A stretch of 9,280 bases of DNA, taken from NCBI GenBank assembly GCA_938039305.1, contig CALHUZ010000054.1, positions 1 through 9,280 of the forward strand. Reading direction: 5' to 3'. Position 1 is the first letter of the stretch. Each line of letters begins with the position of its first letter. A program made the translations under genes and the position numbers. The notes beneath the pieces are model-generated. The model ran no database searches, had not been told where the DNA came from, and saw only the letters and a program-made list of their open reading frames with translations. Shown here piece by piece: positions 7,467-9,280 of the stretch. Source of the stretch: an uncultured Saprospiraceae bacterium. GTDB lineage: Bacteria; Bacteroidota; Bacteroidia; Chitinophagales; Saprospiraceae.

Positions 7467-7670
7467 CTATGCTGCTGGTTCAGCGTTGTCTTCAAATTTC
7501 TTTCCGTTCCATCTTCCCAACCACTCGCATTTCTTTCCTAACTTCTGGTAAGTATGGTACATATTGATTGCTGCTGGCTTTTCGTCTCTGTGAATAGTTA
7601 CAGTCTGTGGTCCTGATAGTACATTGAAGTAGTACTTGCCAACACCCATTTCAAATTTCTTCCTTCTCAT
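7467..7670 (-). CDS. Small basic protein of unknown function (67 aa)
   Basis: Unrecognised. From the ATG at 7670 the protein is 67 residues. It begins MRRKKFEMGVGKYYFNV, continues with a probable strand GPQTVTIHRDE and a helical-looking NMYHTYQKLGKKCEW, and ends LGRWNGKKFEDNAEPAA. It is basic (13 Lys/Arg against 7 Asp/Glu), rich in aromatics, has one Cys, and has no signal peptide or membrane segment, so it is probably cytoplasmic. The reading frame stays open to a TTG at 7751, but that codon overlaps the -7 promoter element, so the longer form would not be transcribed. Met35 is another possible start. It is a monocistronic unit with a good promoter and a strong terminator, which argues that it is a real, well-expressed gene. 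A nucleic-acid-binding role would suit the charge but is only a guess. Confidence 0.75.
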   Translation of the reverse strand: MRRKKFEMGVGKYYFNVLSGPQTVTIHRDEKPAAINMYHTYQKLGKKCEWLGRWNGKKFEDNAEPAA

Positions 7671-7748
7671 GCTGATCTTTAAATAAAAAAATATTTCCCT
7701 CGAGGTAAATTTGCTTTTCTCAAACCGTATTTTGCCTCTAAAAGGCCA

Positions 7749-7779
7749 CAAAAGTAAGGAAATTAGGCCTAAAAAGCAA
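7749..7779 (-). promoter_or_regulatory. Bacteroidota-type promoter (TTG-N20-TACTTTTG) for the small gene
   Basis: On the minus strand a TTG (7779-7777) is followed after exactly 20 bp by TACTTTTG (7756-7749). This fits the Bacteroidota primary sigma factor consensus of a -33 TTTG/TTG and a -7 TAnnTTTG with about 19-21 bp between. Transcription would start a few bases past 7749, giving a leader of roughly 70-80 nt before the ATG at 7670. It decides the start codon of the small gene. Confidence 0.8.
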
Positions 7780-7889
7780 GCATCTAAAACAGACGGCCAT
7801 TCTCACCGTTCATTCTCGTTTTTTTATTGGTTCATATCGCTCCTTCTTCTCTTTCAGTATGGATATATTGTGTCGTATTTATAAGATAT

Positions 7890-8282
7890 ATGGCCCACAT
7901 CATAACTAAGCCTGGCAAAGTGATTTCACCAGAACTACTGGCTGAACTCAGTGCGCTTACTTCGACGGAAAGCCAGGTAATTGTTCATTGTATCTATAAT
8001 TCACCAGTTGGGGATGATGGTATCAGGATTTGGCCATCAACCTATCTGTTCGATCATCACTCGGATCATGTATCCTCGCTGGTGCACGCCGAAAACATAA
8101 CAATGTATCCGACTTGGACTTGGACGAAAAAAGGAGATAATACGTTCACACTTATCTTTTCTGGATTACCTAAGAGTTGTCGGGTGTTTGATTTGATCGA
8201 AGATTGTAATGGGAGTCCTGGCTCATTCAGAGTGACGGCCATCAAAAGGACTAAAGACGATGTCTACTACATCAGTATATGA
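7890..8282 (+). CDS. Conserved-looking protein of unknown function with His/Asp-rich patch (130 aa)
   Basis: From the ATG at 7890 the protein has 130 residues and begins MAHIITKPGKVISPELLAEL. It resembles uncharacterised proteins I associate with Bacteroidota, but I cannot name a family or function. There is no signal peptide or membrane helix in this form. Visible features are a strand-like QVIVHCIYNSP, then GIRIWPSTYLFDHHSDH (44-60) and LVHAENI (64-70), which cluster Asp55, His56, His57, Asp59, His60, His66 and Glu68. The later stretch FTLIFSGLPKSCRVFDLIED looks like a beta-alpha core. An in-frame TTG at 7827 would add 21 hydrophobic residues; it is less likely because an ATG is available and the upstream bases look like spacer. 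The stop overlaps the TSUP permease start as ATGA, so the two are probably translated together. Confidence 0.78.
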   Translation: MAHIITKPGKVISPELLAELSALTSTESQVIVHCIYNSPVGDDGIRIWPSTYLFDHHSDHVSSLVHAENITMYPTWTWTKKGDNTFTLIFSGLPKSCRVFDLIEDCNGSPGSFRVTAIKRTKDDVYYISI

Positions 8283-9016
8283 TTGATTTATCATACACAG
8301 ATCTGGCACTTATGCTTTTTGCAGGGATGCTCGTTGGAGCTTCAAAGGCAGGTCTAAAAGGATTAGGTATTGTTGTAGTAGCGATCGCAGTAGTAGTCTT
8401 TCAAGCCAAGCAGCAGACAGGGATCATTTTGCCGATGCTCATCATAGGCGATGTCCTTGCAGTGATCTATTATAAGAGGCACGTCAGATGGAAGTATCTC
8501 GCGAAGTTTTTGCCAGCTATGATATTAGGTGTTGGGTTAGCGGCTGTCTTAGGTGAAGACTTGCCTGAAGAATCTTTTAAAAAGGTACTTGGAGTAGTCG
8601 TCTTGATCAGTGTGATCTTTATGTTTTGGTGGGATTTAAAAGGGAAAGAAACCTTTCCCAATAATTGGTTATTTGCCGGCGGATCTGGAGTAGCTGCAGG
8701 TTTTGCAACTATGATAGGTAACCTTGCAGGCGCTTTCGCAAATATGTTTTTCCTCGCTACCAGGTTACCTAAGAATGAGATCATAGGTACAGCAGCTTGG
8801 CTCTTCTTTATTGTCAATTTGATCAAGGTCCCAATTCATGTATTTAGTTGGGAGACGATCAGTTGGGAGACACTTAAGATAGATCTCATATTAGCGCCCT
8901 CTATCTTTATAGGCTTCTATATTGGGTTGAAGGTCGTAGCTATGATCAATGAAAAGTACTATAGGTACTTTCTACTTGTTGCTACTGGTTTAGGAGCTTT
9001 GGTGATTCTTTTCTAA
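8279..9016 (+). CDS. TSUP (TauE/SafE-type) membrane permease
   Basis: 245-residue polytopic inner-membrane protein with about eight hydrophobic segments in two halves. The first half has the family motif GMLVGASKAGLKGLG (16-30), and the equivalent in the second half is GGSGVAAGFATMIGNLAGA (134-152), the internal duplication expected of the TSUP/TauE-SafE family. Members export sulfite, sulfoacetate or other organosulfur or small anions, or import them; the substrate here cannot be told, and no sulfur-metabolism gene is nearby. A pentapeptide-type repeat SWETI/SWETL occurs at about residue 190. The ATG lies in the ATGA overlap with the preceding 130-residue protein, pointing to coupled expression. 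No hairpin terminator was found in the 78 bp before the next gene. Confidence 0.9.
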   Translation: MIDLSYTDLALMLFAGMLVGASKAGLKGLGIVVVAIAVVVFQAKQQTGIILPMLIIGDVLAVIYYKRHVRWKYLAKFLPAMILGVGLAAVLGEDLPEESFKKVLGVVVLISVIFMFWWDLKGKETFPNNWLFAGGSGVAAGFATMIGNLAGAFANMFFLATRLPKNEIIGTAAWLFFIVNLIKVPIHVFSWETISWETLKIDLILAPSIFIGFYIGLKVVAMINEKYYRYFLLVATGLGALVILF

Positions 9017-9094
9017 TTTAAATTTCTTAATAGGACGAATTGTAAAGGGTCACGCTTTAAAAAGTTAAAACCTGACGAGCGATAAGTAGAATAC

Positions 9095-9280
9095 ATGGAA
9101 GATAGATATACAGAAACGCATAAAACTTGGAACAAGGTCGCTCAACTCTATCAAGATATGTTCATGGATCTTGAACTCTATAACGATACTTACAAGACAT
9201 TTTGTGAGTTATTGAGATCAGATGCTTCTGTTCTGGAACTTGGATGTGGGCCAGGAAACATCACAAGACATATTCTGGAT
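9095..9280 (+). CDS. SAM-dependent class I methyltransferase, N-terminal fragment
   Basis: The open frame starts at the ATG at 9095 and continues past the right edge; 62 residues are visible. It begins MEDRYTETHKTWNKVAQLYQ, a helical segment with Trp and Tyr typical of the lead-in of small-molecule methyltransferases, and reaches motif I, VLELGCGPGNIT (46-57), the glycine-rich S-adenosylmethionine-binding loop of class I (Rossmann-like) enzymes. Acceptor and later motifs are outside the window, so the substrate is unknown. It lies 78 bp after the TSUP permease on the same strand and may be a run-on member of that transcript or have its own promoter; no clear TTG...TAnnTTTG was found in the gap. 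Confidence 0.85.
   Translation, partial: MEDRYTETHKTWNKVAQLYQDMFMDLELYNDTYKTFCELLRSDASVLELGCGPGNITRHILD

Noticed and set aside
7827..7889. N-terminal extension of the 130-residue protein from a TTG
   Set aside because: An ATG is available at 7890 and the added residues look like translated spacer; kept only as an alternative.
8470..8826. 118-codon open frame on the minus strand
   Set aside because: Lies wholly antisense to the TSUP permease, whose protein has clear family motifs; the antisense product has no recognisable features.

Overview
The window looks like part of a Bacteroidota (Cytophagales/Saprospiria-type, probably marine) chromosome. The DNA is moderately AT-rich and start codons lack Shine-Dalgarno sequences. 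There is one near-perfect Bacteroidota promoter (TTG-N20-TACTTTTG). The protein families also fit: a FadL-like outer-membrane barrel, an SPII lipoprotein, an SSS symporter, a Gfo/Idh/MocA oxidoreductase and a compact Pif1-type helicase. No rRNA, tRNA, CRISPR array or insertion sequence was seen, and no gene-free stretch exceeds about 220 bp.

Left module (1-3915, minus strand): a tight operon read right to left. It encodes a Gfo/Idh/MocA dehydrogenase, an SSS sodium:solute symporter, a lipoprotein of unknown function, and the N-terminus of a RspA/D-mannonate-dehydratase-type enolase-superfamily enzyme that runs off the left edge. Together they suggest uptake and oxidation/dehydration of a sugar acid or related carbohydrate. 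The substrate cannot be read from the sequence, and the lipoprotein is the undescribed part.

Middle (4026-7319, minus strand): an OmpP1/FadL-like outer-membrane protein, and upstream of it a two-gene unit in which a Pif1-like helicase overlaps a GtrA-family membrane protein by ATGA. The helicase appears to start at TTG.

Right (7407-9280): a small 67-residue basic protein on the minus strand with its own promoter and a strong intrinsic terminator. Divergent from it on the plus strand are a 130-residue conserved-looking protein with a His/Asp-rich patch and a TSUP (TauE/SafE-type) permease joined by an ATGA overlap. The window ends in the N-terminus of a SAM-dependent methyltransferase.

Most genes are recognisable housekeeping or metabolic types. 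The best candidates for new biology are the unknown lipoprotein in the sugar-acid operon, the small self-contained gene at 7467-7670, and the His-rich protein coupled to the TSUP permease. Nothing here amounts to a clear novel defence or mobile system.
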